The notes under the pieces were generated by a model, which was given only the letters and a program-made list of their open reading frames with translations, searched no databases and was not told where the DNA came from. A stretch of 64,000 nucleotides of DNA from Strongylocentrotus droebachiensis. Its lineage: Eukaryota; Echinodermata; Echinoidea; Camarodonta; Strongylocentrotidae. The stretch is from the NCBI GenBank assembly GCA_035222895.1, contig JAVYIG010000646.1, positions 434,001 through 498,000 of the forward strand, given 5' to 3'. Each line of letters begins with the position of its first letter. Position 1 is the stretch's first letter. Position numbers and translations under genes: made by a program. Shown piece by piece: positions 10,918-20,703 of the stretch.

Positions 10918-11109
10918 TACCCGACTGCTAAGAAAGCATGTGTATGCTTGTAAGAAAGCAACCGGGGACTGAAGCCTTTAGATTGTCTCCGAGGGACTAG
11001 GTAATAAGGAAAAATGACTTACAAAAGGGCACTAGCGCGCGACTTGGTTTCGAACCAGTGACCTCCCGGTTAAACTCCACTGCTTTACCACTGAGCCATC
11101 GCGCCTCCT
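10918..11109 (-). mobile_element. tRNA-derived SINE, same family as 5819
   Basis: Read on the minus strand the head is at 11109 with an A-box TGGCTCAGTGGTAAAG (11083-11098). The B-box GGTTCGAAACC is at 11046-11056, followed by the same body and the tail ending CTTAGCAGTCGGGTA. It is flanked by AT-rich sequence. The promoter boxes match consensus well. Confidence 0.85.
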
Positions 11110-11349
11110 ATTATTATTACATTTTATTGCTCCATTGTTGTATATATTGTCAAGCTTTAAGGTTCAGAGTGTCATATTTGACCTTATTGACATCATTGCA
11201 TGCCATTCGTCATTTTGATTGCGTTACTTACCTGCACTAATAAAGCCTGAGGCCAATAAAGCATGCGCCAGAAATGTCAGGCAATGCATGCGCTGATCCA
11301 TTTGTGTTCACCTTTTGGACGATAATCTAGAAATTCTTTTCCGAGGCGC

Positions 11350-11567
11350 ATTTATTATTCCCCCGGCTTTAGCATAGCTGCCATTACAGCGCTCCAGCAT
11401 GTCAAGGAATCAATTCATGCCAGGTACCCATTTACATCACCTGGGTTGAGTGTGGCAAATGTAGATCAATGTCTTGCCAAAGGGCATTAGTGCCGCGGCG
11501 GGACTCGAACCGCGGACCTTGAGATCGACAGTCTGGCGACGTATCCACTCGACCACGACACCTCACG
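11350..11567 (-). mobile_element. tRNA-Ser-like SINE
   Basis: On the minus strand the head begins GAGGTGTCGTGGTCGAGTGG, like a tRNA-Ser 5' half, with a B-box GGTTCGAGTCC. The body reads CTAATGCCCTTTGGCAAGAC, then CAACCCAGGTGATGTAAATG. The tail contains GGAGCGCTGTAATGG and TAAAGCCGGGGG. Head-only relatives are at 22931 and 45425, and tail-only relatives at 21718 and 50070. No functional tRNA is implied. Confidence 0.8.
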
Positions 11568-11637
11568 ATATCTCTCACAAAGTGCCTAAAATACCGCAAC
11601 AGTTTATGACGTATTCCTACGTCAGTCCTGCGTCGGG

Positions 11638-11967
11638 CAATAGGGACTTTTAGAGCCTTCTCTTCATCTGCTCCGCATCTTTGGAACTCTCTACCTGTCC
11701 AACTTCGAAATTGTAACAACATTGATACCTTTAAATCTGAACTCAAAACCTATCTTTTCCGGCAACATTGCGAATAATATGTGACATATTGAGGGAGCCA
11801 GGCGCCTTTGAATGCTTTTGCAGATAAATGGCGCTATACAAATGCTGTTCATCATCATCATCATCATCATCATATACGTGTGACGTCCATTCAAGGCAGT
11901 GCATTAAAAGGACGTCGATCGTAGCAATCCACGTTGTCATTGTGCAAATCTAAAAGTCCCTAATGAC
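11638..11967. mobile_element. element D fragment with nested LINE piece
   Basis: The left end CAATAGGGACTTTTAGA and the right end GCAAATCTAAAAGTCCCTAA match the terminal inverted repeats of the 952-bp element at 19752. The right 80 bp (GACGTCC..., AAAGGACGTCG..., CCACGTT) also match it. Between them lies a LINE 3' fragment instead of the normal interior. Confidence 0.65.
11652..11875 (+). pseudogene. LINE reverse-transcriptase C-terminus and 3' tail
   Basis: The + frame reads RAFSSSAPHLWNSLPVQL, then IDTFKSELKTYLF, and stops at a TAA shortly after (CGA ATA ATA TGT lies beyond). This is the standard C-terminal signature of CR1/L2-type non-LTR retrotransposons (APxLWNxLP...FKxxLKTYLF). The 3' part has GGCGCTATACAAATGCTG followed by a (TCA)n tail, the usual microsatellite-like end. 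It is 5'-truncated and inactive. Confidence 0.75.
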
Positions 11968-12189
11968 TCCCTGTGTGCAACGGGCTTTCAGCGATGTATT
12001 GTATGCTCCATTATCATTATTGATGTAAGCAAAAAAATCATTATATGCCATTATTTGTTTGTTTGTCTTTATTTTTATACCAACAATTATTATGGATAAA
12101 ATAAACAAAAAAACGGAGATGGTTCAGTTTCTGCTGCTACTATTCTTGTAGAGTAGGCCTACGCATGTACCTGTTGGATGGGCTGAGAC

Positions 12190-12282
12190 GACAATCTATA
12201 GGTACAATTTTCAGAAACACGAAGCAAGGGTTTGAACGCGTATCCACATCAGTCAGTAAACCACTCTACCATAGTTTGTCTT
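12190..12282 (-). mobile_element. degenerate tRNA-like SINE head
   Basis: On the minus strand TATGGTAGAGTGGTTTACTG resembles an A-box region and GCGTTCAAACCCTT a B-box, about the right distance apart. No body or tail is clear. The call rests only on these two boxes. Confidence 0.35.
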
Positions 12283-12284
12283 GG

Positions 12285-12602
12285 TCAGGGGGGTGTTTCA
12301 CAAAGATCCTAAGTCGAACTTAACTCTAAGTTGGACTCAAAAGTAATGTAGAGCCATGTGTAGTCTTAAAAAAGAATATATTCAAAAGTGAAAATTCAAG
12401 TATTTGAGACTTTTCATAAATTTCACATCAAGAACATGAAATCTCCTTGATAATAGAAAATATGAATGATTTGAATCAACATTTTATGCCTTTTCAAATG
12501 ACTTTTACAAAATATTTTCAAAGATGCTAACGGCTTTCCATAATTTTTAAGTCAAACTTAGAGATAAGTTCAACTTTAGGATCTTTGTGAAACACCCCCA
12601 GG
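12285..12602 (-). mobile_element. family B MITE
   Basis: Ends GGGGGTGTTTCACAAAGATC and GATCTTTGTGAAACACCCCC are inverted. The interior is the reverse of the 5168 copy, with GCTAACGGCTTTCCATAAT near the right end. TCAGG and CCAGG flank the two ends in the same orientation. Confidence 0.85.
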
Positions 12603-12887
12603 TCCTCTTTGTGACCCTTTAACCTTGAAAATTCAGACAAACAACTCAGAATAACAGTGTGCACTCGGTTAAACGGGTCAGTCTGAAGAGCGTAAAAGGC
12701 AGGATGAAATATGTACCCTCACTGAAGTACCTTCTAAAAGCCTTTGTCTGCCAAGTGTCTTCTCACATAACGTAGACCTCTACTCAATTCAAGGTCGAAA
12801 TTATGGAGGCCTGTCGTCACGAAGGCTAAATGACAAGAGTCGTTTGACGATCGTACCTTACTACATACACATCTAACCTAGATCAGA

Positions 12888-13205
12888 CCAGGGGGATGTT
12901 TCACAAAGGTCCTAAGTTGCACATATCTCTAAGTTGGACTTAAAAATTATGGAGAGCCATTTGTAGCCTTATAATGAAATATATTCAAAAGCAAACAATC
13001 AAGTTTTTTAGACCTTTCATAAATTCCACATCAAGAACTTGAAATCTATCATGATAATAGAAAAAATGGATGATTTGAATCAACATTTGATGCCTTTTCA
13101 AAATAATTTTTCAAAATATTTTCAAAGATGCTAACGGCTTTCCATAATTTTAAAGTCCAAATTAGAGATAAGTTCAACTTAGGATCTTTGTGAAACACCC
13201 CCAGG
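12888..13205 (-). mobile_element. family B MITE with CCAGG at both flanks
   Basis: It has the same layout as the copy 600 bp upstream, clearly related but independently diverged. CCAGG occurs in direct orientation at 12888-12892 and 13201-13205, as expected of a 5-bp target duplication. The right edge abuts a family C element directly. Confidence 0.85.
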
Positions 13206-13350
13206 ATATTGTTTTATAAAACTTGATATCAATAACAAGTTACAAGCTACTGTTATAAGCTACTGAAACCATGGCATCTGATTGGCTGAGAGCAAAGTTG
13301 TCATAGAAATGTAGCATTTGTTATAGATAGTTTTGTGAAACGGGCCCCAG
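13204..13350 (+). mobile_element. family C MITE, left terminus eroded
   Basis: The interior ATCAATAACAAGTTACAAGC, GGCATCTGATTGGCTGA and the right end TTTTGTGAAACGGGCCCC match the 10575 copy. The left terminus, expected as GGGGCCC, is missing where it meets the family B element. Confidence 0.75.
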
Positions 13351-15618
13351 ATTGGGTTTGAATCTACCATCGAGATTAATAATCTAAATGATACCCCGCA
13401 TACCAGTTATGATGTCGTGGATATACTAAGATTATTTCAACACTATTGGTTAAAACAGGTCACATGACCAATGGTAGATTGTTTGTATAGTAAACAACTA
13501 TTCTGTAATAGTATTTATGTATTCAAGCCACGAAGACATTTAAGCAAAGAGTCAAAGACGGATGTTTCACAAAACTTTACTTGTGTATAAAATAATTATT
13601 GAACCGGGAATCACAGGCCTTCCCACAAACAGCAACGAATAGTTTTAAATCATACGTCACTGCAAGTTTACTAAAGTATTATCAAAGTAGGCGCCAAAGC
13701 GATCAATAACCTTAAACACGACGATTTTCGAAAACTCAACTGAGGGCCATTTGCAAAACCCCAGTGTATGTCCCATATAAATCATGTTCGGACTATATAC
13801 GTTAGCGTCTCTGTCCTGTTGGCACATTTCCATTTGTGACACACAAGGTAATTTGATTTTTTGTTCTCGAAAGTAATTCTGATTTACTTGGCAAACTATC
13901 TTCTCCATAATTATGACGAAGATCTCATGGGCACGCTGAGGTACTCCCTTGCCTCTATAGTCGTTAATTATTGTGTATTTCATCAACGCACCAGGACCTA
14001 TAGCAGACCCGTCACACTTTAAGCATACAGGTCAACACTCGACAGTCTTATAAGTAATTTTACAGAAACACTTCAAAAAGTATGATTGAATGATCGATAA
14101 TTGTAGAGATTACGATAAGCATAAATAATCTCGCTCTGAAGTGGCAAACAGGGAAAGGCTATTCAGCCTCTTTTATCATCGAAAGTATCAAATAAGAGGT
14201 GGAAGATGTTTTTTTGAAAAAATTATTCTGCAAAATGCGTTTGAATAAATAAAGCTTGTTAAATGCATATTGAAAAGCATCTACGTTCACGTGCATATGT
14301 GAGCATTATTATAATTATAACGGTCCATTTGAGTAAGTCCACCGCTATCTATTCGATTTTTCGAAGAAATTGCAATTTTTATGAGATACTTAAGTAAAAC
14401 AAGCGTCATCTTCCAATTTTGTAATCTCGATAATGATAATAATACTAACACCCGGAGTTTTAGTGCATGTAAGCCTTCTAGTCAGAATAAATCCCTATCG
14501 GCTTCAGTTCAGATCGTTAAAAAAACGCATTGCTGGAAGTTAAATAACGTCAACACGGTTCCAAGGAAGCTTCATATCCATTGAAAGTGAGAATATGACT
14601 ATTCAGGTCACCGATTATTAAGATTGTAGAAGTTTGAATTCTCATATCAAATGCTATCGCAGCAGGATCGAAAAGTGTACGGTGAGTTTTAGATGGCCCC
14701 TTTAACGTACGTTACGCACTGCTGCTAGATAGAAATGCTTTTATTTAAAAGGATTTTTATTCATGAAGGTGGTGGTGTTCATACGGAGACGCATATTCTT
14801 CTACATGATTACATATTCGGGACACCTTGTTTTTAGCTGCCTGTATGCAGCCAAGCCTAAGTATTAAAGGGGTATGGTGAGCAGTTTCCATCTGCAGTAG
14901 GTCAAAATTCGCTGACGCCAGACTTGGTATAAATGCCACTAATGGGTATACAGGTCTTGTACACAGCGAATTGGATGTCTCACCATAAATTACCCCTAGT
15001 CTTTTGGAGAGTGTCCGGTTGAGGGGCAAAGTTATGATGATGACTATCCTAATAGGGCGATTGGTGGCAAGTGCAGAGCGTTACATATGATCTGTTTGTC
15101 ATAAAGCTGATGGCCAATGCCGGCTATTAGGTGAATAAACCAATGATATCAAAATCAATTACCCATGAGAACCCAATGCCTATGTGTCTTTAAAGGCTTG
15201 ATTTGAAAGGAGATTCAAAATTCAATTCAATCTGCTGGTCTGCAAGAACGGATATTAAGAAAATGTTTGCAAGTGGGCCTACATTACTTCTTCTCAAAAG
15301 TGAGGCGGAGAATGTTTACTATAAAGTGCAAAATCGCAATTGAATCCAGTGACCGTGTTAATTGTACTGCAAACGCTAGCCAGGGCAGACAAGAGTAACC
15401 ATGGTAACTGTTTTAAAGCACTGTATCTTAAAAACCTGTTCTTATGTACATTATTTTACATATTCTCAGGTAATTATTTAGAGAGAATATATATATATTT
15501 AACGACATAAACTTTCTATAAATATTGAATTTGGGAATAAACACGTCGATCAGTTTTTCGATTCATGCATCTTATTCACATACAACTATTATGAAACATT
15601 TTGGGTGTACGAGTGTGT
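13351..15618. other. long stretch without a supported gene or repeat
   Basis: The longest non-repetitive open frame of the window lies here on the minus strand (13657-13986, 109 codons). It has only weak splice context and is of a length expected by chance. A minus-strand acceptor-like site CTGTTTGCCACTTCAG at about 14138-14153 opens only a short hydrophobic frame. Short (TA)n is at 15488-15500. Confidence 0.4.
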
Positions 15619-15620
15619 GC

Positions 15621-15650
15621 GAGAGAGAGAGAGAGAGAGAGAGGGGGATA
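15621..15650. repeat. (GA)n microsatellite
   Basis: About 12 GA units are followed by a short G-rich stretch. Confidence 0.9.
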
Positions 15651-16226
15651 GAGGGGGACCCGGGGCACACAAGCAGTTGAAAGAGAATGAAAAAGGTAAA
15701 AGCGGGAAGAATATCACCCAGTTTTGTTTATTTACTGTTTGAGTTGTTACAGTTCAATAATTGAAGTAGGTAACATAATTATGTTCCCTTGTAATATGTA
15801 AAACTAAATAATTGGGTAGTGCTAAGCTGCTGTAGGCTAAAGCTAAAATGCGAAAATTAGGGACTCTAAAAAGTACGTCATATGAAGAAGAGCCTGTCTT
15901 GTGGAATTAACGTTTTTATGTCATACCATTCAACAAAAAACTTAATTTGTTGAATCGCAGTTATCTTAAGGGGGAAAAAGACAGAGTTCGAATGACAGTT
16001 TATGAAAAATCTAAGAATCTATAGGGTAACATGATTGATAAGATTAAATCTTTAAATCAGGTTTTAAAAAGTTAAATCGAAGGAAAAGAGAGATATAAGC
16101 ACTAAATAATACAAACGATGTCATCATCAATCAACCTTCTTTTACCATCACAGTTCTACTTTCGTATTCTTGTTGCCGTCCTCCAAATGTTTTCTTCTTC
16201 GCTGTCTGATTTGTCTTGTTTACAAG

Positions 16227-16417
16227 CGACGCAAGCCTAGCTGGAGGCCTTCTGAATGTTATCGTCGTCTACCCATGTCTCTACAAGTACCTTTTGAGTC
16301 ACGTACAGGTGTCACGTGGTCGATGCTACAGAATATTGATGAGAACATGAATGTCATGAAAACACTTTCTCTACCTAGAAACAACTACTCCGATCAATGT
16401 CCGCACCCAGTTTGCAG
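16227..16417 (+). CDS. candidate exon, cysteine-containing peptide
   Basis: A pyrimidine-rich tract (CTGATTTGTCTTGTTTACAAG) ends at 16226. The frame then stays open for 63 codons to a possible donor GCAG|GTGTAC at 16417-16418; unspliced it stops at TAG 16425. The peptide starts RRKPSWRPSECYRRLP and contains GVTWSMLQNIDEN. It ends DQCPHPVCR. Codon use looks coding-like. The cysteines, an Arg-rich start and a W-x6-D spacing recall secreted cystine-rich factors, and very loosely IL-17-type cytokines. However, the conserved Pro before the Trp and the following R-x-P block are missing, so that name is not proposed. No second exon was identified. It could also be a fortuitous frame. Confidence 0.3.
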
Positions 16418-16784
16418 GTGTACCTAGGGGTGCCTCTGTGTATGGGGGCGGTAAGGGGTTCTTGGACAAAAATTGTCGACAGGTTTGACCTTTTGCAACA
16501 AGCCGAAAAAATGAAAGAAAAGGAGGGGGAAAAGGTGAGTTGGGGTTGAGTTTCCTATTGGCGTTATGGTTAATAACTATTTGAAGATTACAACTGAACA
16601 TTTAAAGGAGGTTTGACACCACATAACTCCTTATAGCGACCCTATTATCTGGCTCCATGGATTTATGACTAGTGTCAACATATTAATGCAGCCGTTTGGT
16701 GTATATAGTTGTGCTGTCTCTATACTATTGCCGGATGTTGATGTGCACAGATTTTTGCTATGGTGACATTTAATCCGGGCTTTA

Positions 16785-16876
16785 TAGTGTTAGGGTTATG
16801 TTTGTAATGAGTATAAGGTCGGGTTTAGGTTTATGTCTAGGGTCACGGTAAGGGTTATGGTGAGGGTTCGTGTAGG
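16785..16876 (+). repeat. degenerate GGGTTA-like repeats
   Basis: TTAGGGTTATG, GGGTTTAGGTTTATG, AAGGGTTATGG and GAGGGTTCG follow each other loosely. They resemble highly decayed telomere-type repeats, but no two consecutive exact TTAGGG units are present. Confidence 0.35.
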
Positions 16877-16899
16877 GTCCATTATTCAAGAATTACGAA

Positions 16900-18150
16900 G
16901 GCTGGGGAATCTACGCAAAGCAATTGTCGCAGGAACACGTGACTTATAACCGACGTTAAAATATAATGTAACGCTCTAGTCATCATGCGGTGGCATTGTG
17001 ACAGAACCTGTCTGGAATCAATTGGAAAAGGTTGCTCATGCTGCACAAAAGTAATGGCGTATACTCTGAGGTTTTGGAATCTTCAACATTGGGTTAATAG
17101 TGTAGTGTGAGTTAATTGTTTATTGTAATATTTTGAATATGACATGTCCGGCTTACTTCGAATTAGCGGGTCATCGCGTCGTGTCGGGTGGTCGTGAAAA
17201 AATGCCCCTTTATTCACAAAACGACGGGGGTATTGTTTGTGAAATAAACCCCTCTTATCTACAAATTGTCTAGTCCGATTTACCCAACACTTAAAGTTAA
17301 AACCCTACGGCAAATCTACGAAAGGCCACGCCCCCCCCACCACGTTCATCTTTACATGATCTTTCGTTCTCGTTTCACGAAAGGTCGTATAATGCGACCA
17401 CCCGATCCGATGCGATGCGATGATCCGATGAAACGAAGTAAGCCGAAATGTTACACTCTGTGATAGAAAACAGAGACAAATTAGCTAGACGACTGCTACC
17501 AAGGGCAAAATGTTTACTCTTTTCAAGAGAAGAATGAATTTTGGAAAAGGTTAGAAGAAAAAAAAACTTTATCAATCTTTGTAGGCTCATTTGGATTAAA
17601 AAATCATGTTAGAAGTAGCCGCTGAATGGCAATGTTTTTCAAAGAACCTCATATTAAGAATTACGCGGAAAGGCTGATTCTGCTTCTTTCATTTTTCTGC
17701 TTTCATAACAAAAATAACTTATTACAAAGGTCAGATTGCCCTTTAAAGTTAAAGACTGTTCAGGTGTGTCTCTCGCTCTTTCAGCGATCACTCCATGCGC
17801 CTCTAATACGTGTTTAGAGGGTAAGTGACATTTGATTTGACAAATAGTATGCCTCGGGAAGATTTCTCCGCCGAATGGGAGCAATCCATGTAAATGGGAC
17901 ACAATTCTTTCGAATCGTATACAGGCAAATATGTACGTAGCCTAAACATGTTTCCAGATTACTTATAATTGCCCACAAATAAGTTTGTGACATACCCAAA
18001 TTCTTCAAGCTACGTCGTCAGCCCAAATTCAGTCTTAACTATAATGGCTGCAGTATCATTGCAATTCTTTATTGATTGAGTGGGTTATTTATATATTCAT
18101 AGCTACTAAGTTAGTTAATCGAGTGTTACAAGGCTTTATTTTTTAATAAT
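16900..18150. other. no recognised repeat; splice-like sites only
   Basis: The region contains a GATGCGATGC short repeat at 17404-17425 and a well-formed acceptor/donor pair bracketing only 36 bp (17785-17820). Nothing is firm enough to call. Confidence 0.35.
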
Positions 18151-18317
18151 GGGCGTTGTGGCGTGCGCCTGTAATCCAGCTAAAAGTGGAAGTTACAAAC
18201 TGATTCAGCCGAGGACACAGGTTCAAAACTGAGTCACCTCTTTCGGATGGTGACGTTTAAAAGTCGGTCCCCAGACGTAAATAATCATATCTGATTGATA
18301 CAAGTCTGTAAAAACCC
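18151..18317 (+). mobile_element. SINE with 7SL-RNA-like head and tRNA-like B-box
   Basis: The 5' end GGGCGTTGTGGCGTGCGCCT and the following GTAATCCAGCTA closely resemble the Alu-domain start of 7SL RNA. About 60 bp on, CAGGTTCAAAACTG looks like a tRNA-type B-box rather than the 7SL one. The 3' part TCGGATGGTGACGTTTAAAA and GTCGGTCCCC matches the tail module of the tRNA SINEs at 5819 and 21317, and it ends in (AC)n. The element is therefore a composite: head, promoter and tail appear to have separate origins. Confidence 0.65.
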
Positions 18318-18350
18318 AACACACACACACACGCACGCACACACACACAA
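18318..18350. repeat. (AC)n tail microsatellite
   Basis: The (AC)n with two G-for-A/CG interruptions directly follows the SINE tail AAAAACCCA, so it probably grew from the SINE 3' end. Confidence 0.85.
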
Positions 18351-18619
18351 TGACGCAGTTGATTTTACTATTATAAAACCAATGGCAGCAGAAGTAATGC
18401 TTGACTGAATATGGGCTATCGGAGAAATCACCATTGAGTGATTACAGCACTCGTAATAACTCATCTCATTAGGATGACAAGAGGGTCTTTATAATTAAGA
18501 CGAGGCGTCTACCTAATTGATAACAGATAGGGAAGCGATAGGATGATTAAATTTAGTCTGCTTTGGGAGTGATGTGTGTAGAACCCTTAAAATGGCGGGT
18601 ATTCTGCTTCATTATATAG

Positions 18620-19002
18620 TTAAAGGTAAATACCAGTTTTGGAAACGCCCCCTCTCGAAAAATGAAATGGAAGCTCTTATTACCAACCATGTGAAAGAAT
18701 ATGTTTTGACTAATACGTGATCATACAAATTTTGCCGAGAAACCGCCCACTAGTTGATATATTTGGTAAATTATCATATCTATCCGGCCTGGATAGATAT
18801 CGCGTAGTCCCATTTACATCTTTTTGTGTACAGTGCTTGTAACTTAACCAAGACTGGGGCAAATTTATTATCATTTTGATGATTCCAGAATCTTGCAGTA
18901 CACACCAATACTTATATGCTAGATGATCAACCCTATCTGATCGATTCCACAACGTTTCTTTCACAATGCAATCGCATGACCAGAACTGGTCTATCCCTTT
19001 AA
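18620..19002. mobile_element. family E MITE with TTAA ends
   Basis: The ends TTAAAGGTAAATACCAGTTT and CAGAACTGGTCTATCCCTTT+AA are inverted and both include TTAA, the target of piggyBac and Kolobok elements. The interior holds GGCCTGGATAGATATCGCG and a block ending CAATGCAATCGCATGACCAG-like. The element at 49014 has the same ends. The one at 52527 shares the interior. The minus-strand open frame across it is not a gene. Confidence 0.75.
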
Positions 19003-19084
19003 CAGAGGAATGCAGGGTGTATAAACAAACATGAGACTCGACCAAGCTTAATAAGTTGTTTCTTCTTCTCAGGGTAGTTTTAAT

Positions 19085-19325
19085 CTTACTTTTAATGGTA
19101 ATTGTAATCGTCATTTGTAATCACAACTGTAAAAGTGATTGCAATTCTAACTGCAAATGTTAACGTCATTGTAATTGTCATTTGTGACTACATCGTAAAC
19201 AAAATTGTAAATGTATTTGCAACAACAATTGAAACTATAAATTTTATTGTAATTGTAATTGTTATTGTAATTGTGATTGTGAATTATGTAATTGTAATAT
19301 AGCAAATGTAATTATTTTAATTACA
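19085..19325. repeat. decayed TTGTAA hexamer array
   Basis: TTGTAATTG and its one-base variants recur across about 240 bp, densest at 19240-19300. This fits an old hexanucleotide microsatellite that has accumulated substitutions. Confidence 0.7.
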
Positions 19326-19437
19326 TGAATAGGCTACACATCAAGTACGGACCAAAATTGAGTCTGACAGACCATACATATTGTTCTGATATCATGAAAT
19401 ATTGGTTAACAAAAATTCCACTCATTTTCGTGATATT

Positions 19438-19462
19438 TGTGTGTGTGTGTGTGTGTTTGGGT
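19438..19462. repeat. (GT)n microsatellite
   Basis: About ten GT units are followed by TTGGGTG. Confidence 0.9.
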
Positions 19463-19556
19463 GTTGGTTGCATGCAGATCGTAAACATGTATACGTTTAG
19501 TAGGAATTCATTGAAGAAATATAAAATTATTCGCTTACATGTAAGGACAGTGATTA

Positions 19557-19757
19557 ATGTATAGATCGAATGTTGAAGTTGATCGTTGGAACGTGCCAAC
19601 TTTGCACCCCTGTGCGCTCCATGGAGGTACATGCTATTACCCCCTAGAGGCCTTGACCAGGTCACGTTACGCCCTTGGTGAAATAGAGATTGACTGGAAG
19701 GTGTACTGCATCGATCTTCAGACTGAAGGAGAGGGTGCTAGCAAGGCTGGACAATAG
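19557..19757 (+). CDS. GC-richer open frame of uncertain coding status
   Basis: Sixty-six codons start at ATG 19557 and stop inside the left end of element D. The peptide has natural-looking composition with four cysteines. One part, HPCALHGGTCYY, resembles the start of an EGF-like repeat, although the spacing before GGTC is one residue longer than usual. Local GC is higher than in the flanks. There is no good splice acceptor or donor, and the stop codon is supplied by the inserted element. It may be a relic of coding sequence broken by element D, or part of an unrecognised repeat. Confidence 0.25.
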   Translation: MYRSNVEVDRWNVPTLHPCALHGGTCYYPLEALTRSRYALGEIEIDWKVYCIDLQTEGEGASKAGQ

Positions 19758-20703
19758 GGACTTTTAGATTTGCATCACGAGAACGTGGACTGCTATGTTA
19801 TACATCCTTATAAGGCGATGAGACGTCCTTTTAAGGCACTGCCAGAGTCTTAACCCTAATAAGGCCGGGGGGGGGCCATTATGGCCCCCCCCCTCCACGA
19901 TTTTTCTGATTGTTCGAGAACGCATATGGATGGCGCCTCGCCGCTCGCTGACTTTTTTCTTTAGAGTCTTGCGCATCTTTAAAAAAAAAAAAAAAAAAAA
20001 TCGGACCTATAGTTACAAGGTCACGTGACCTTTTGTCTTTGCATGTCAGCCCGAAAATCGCTCATTTTTGTGATTTGTGTACAAAACATATGGAAATGTC
20101 ATTTTTCCTAAAAATAGATCAAACATTGGTTATTGGGTCTTGTTTTACAGTTTAGGTGGTTGTTTTGGGAGTCAAAATAGTTGAATTGTAGGAAGAAATG
20201 AAAAAAAAAAAAAAACAATAACATAAATAAGTTAAAAAAACAATGAAATACATAAGAAATTATCAAAACAAGAGATAACATAAGGAATAAGCTGGCTCTT
20301 CCAATTTTTTTTGTCGTATTATTGTTCCAAATGGTCTAATGAATATATGTAGTGAAAAAGAATGCTTAAATATGAATAATATAGGATTTATGGGTAAAAA
20401 TGTGATTTTATGACGTTATTTGCATAAATTACCATAAATATGCAAATTAGGGATTTTTTTCAAAAAATTGAAATTATCATATTGTTCTATACACTTCACT
20501 TGACACGCGTGCAAATTTTCGCGGAGATCGGCCGTTTCACGGCCGAGATCTTAGGGGGGGGGCCATAATGGCCCCCCCCCCGGCCGTAGTAAGACTTCAA
20601 ATAGCCCGGCCTTATTAGGGTTAAAAGGACGTCACATCGCCTTAAAAGGATGTCACACGTGGCAGTCCACGTTCTCGTCCTGCAAATCTAAAAGTCCCTA
20701 TTG
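19752..20703. mobile_element. element D, 952 bp with long terminal inverted repeats
   Basis: Ends CAATAGGGACTTTTAGATTT and AAATCTAAAAGTCCCTATTG are exact inverted repeats. Similarity continues through CGAGAACGTGGACTGC, the ACGTCCTTTTAA blocks and AACCCTAATAAGGCCGGG for over 130 bp per side. Each arm carries its own small palindrome of a G run, CCAT, ATGG and a C run (about 19865-19895 and 20553-20583). The AT-rich middle has (A)n runs and TATGCAAATTAGGG. No transposase is encoded, so it is non-autonomous. Confidence 0.8.

Noticed and set aside
12624..12682. Minus-strand exon after acceptor TTTTACGCTCTTCAG with 59 open bases
   Set aside because: The donor (AAG|GTTAAA) is weak, and the open frame simply continues into a family B MITE.
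13657..13986. 109-codon minus frame without low complexity
   Set aside because: Rough estimate from AT content: a few stop-free runs of this length are expected by chance in both strands of 64 kb. Acceptor and donor are weak and no domain is seen.
16785..16876. Interstitial telomere
   Set aside because: Only loose GGGTTA-like words occur, never two exact consecutive units, so this is kept as a low-confidence repeat only.
17785..17820. 36-bp segment with excellent acceptor (CTCTCGCTCTTTCAG) and donor (AGG|GTAAGTGA), translating to ITPCASNTCLEG, EGF-like in look
   Set aside because: A micro-exon of 11 codons cannot be distinguished from chance, and no other EGF-type exon in phase was found nearby.
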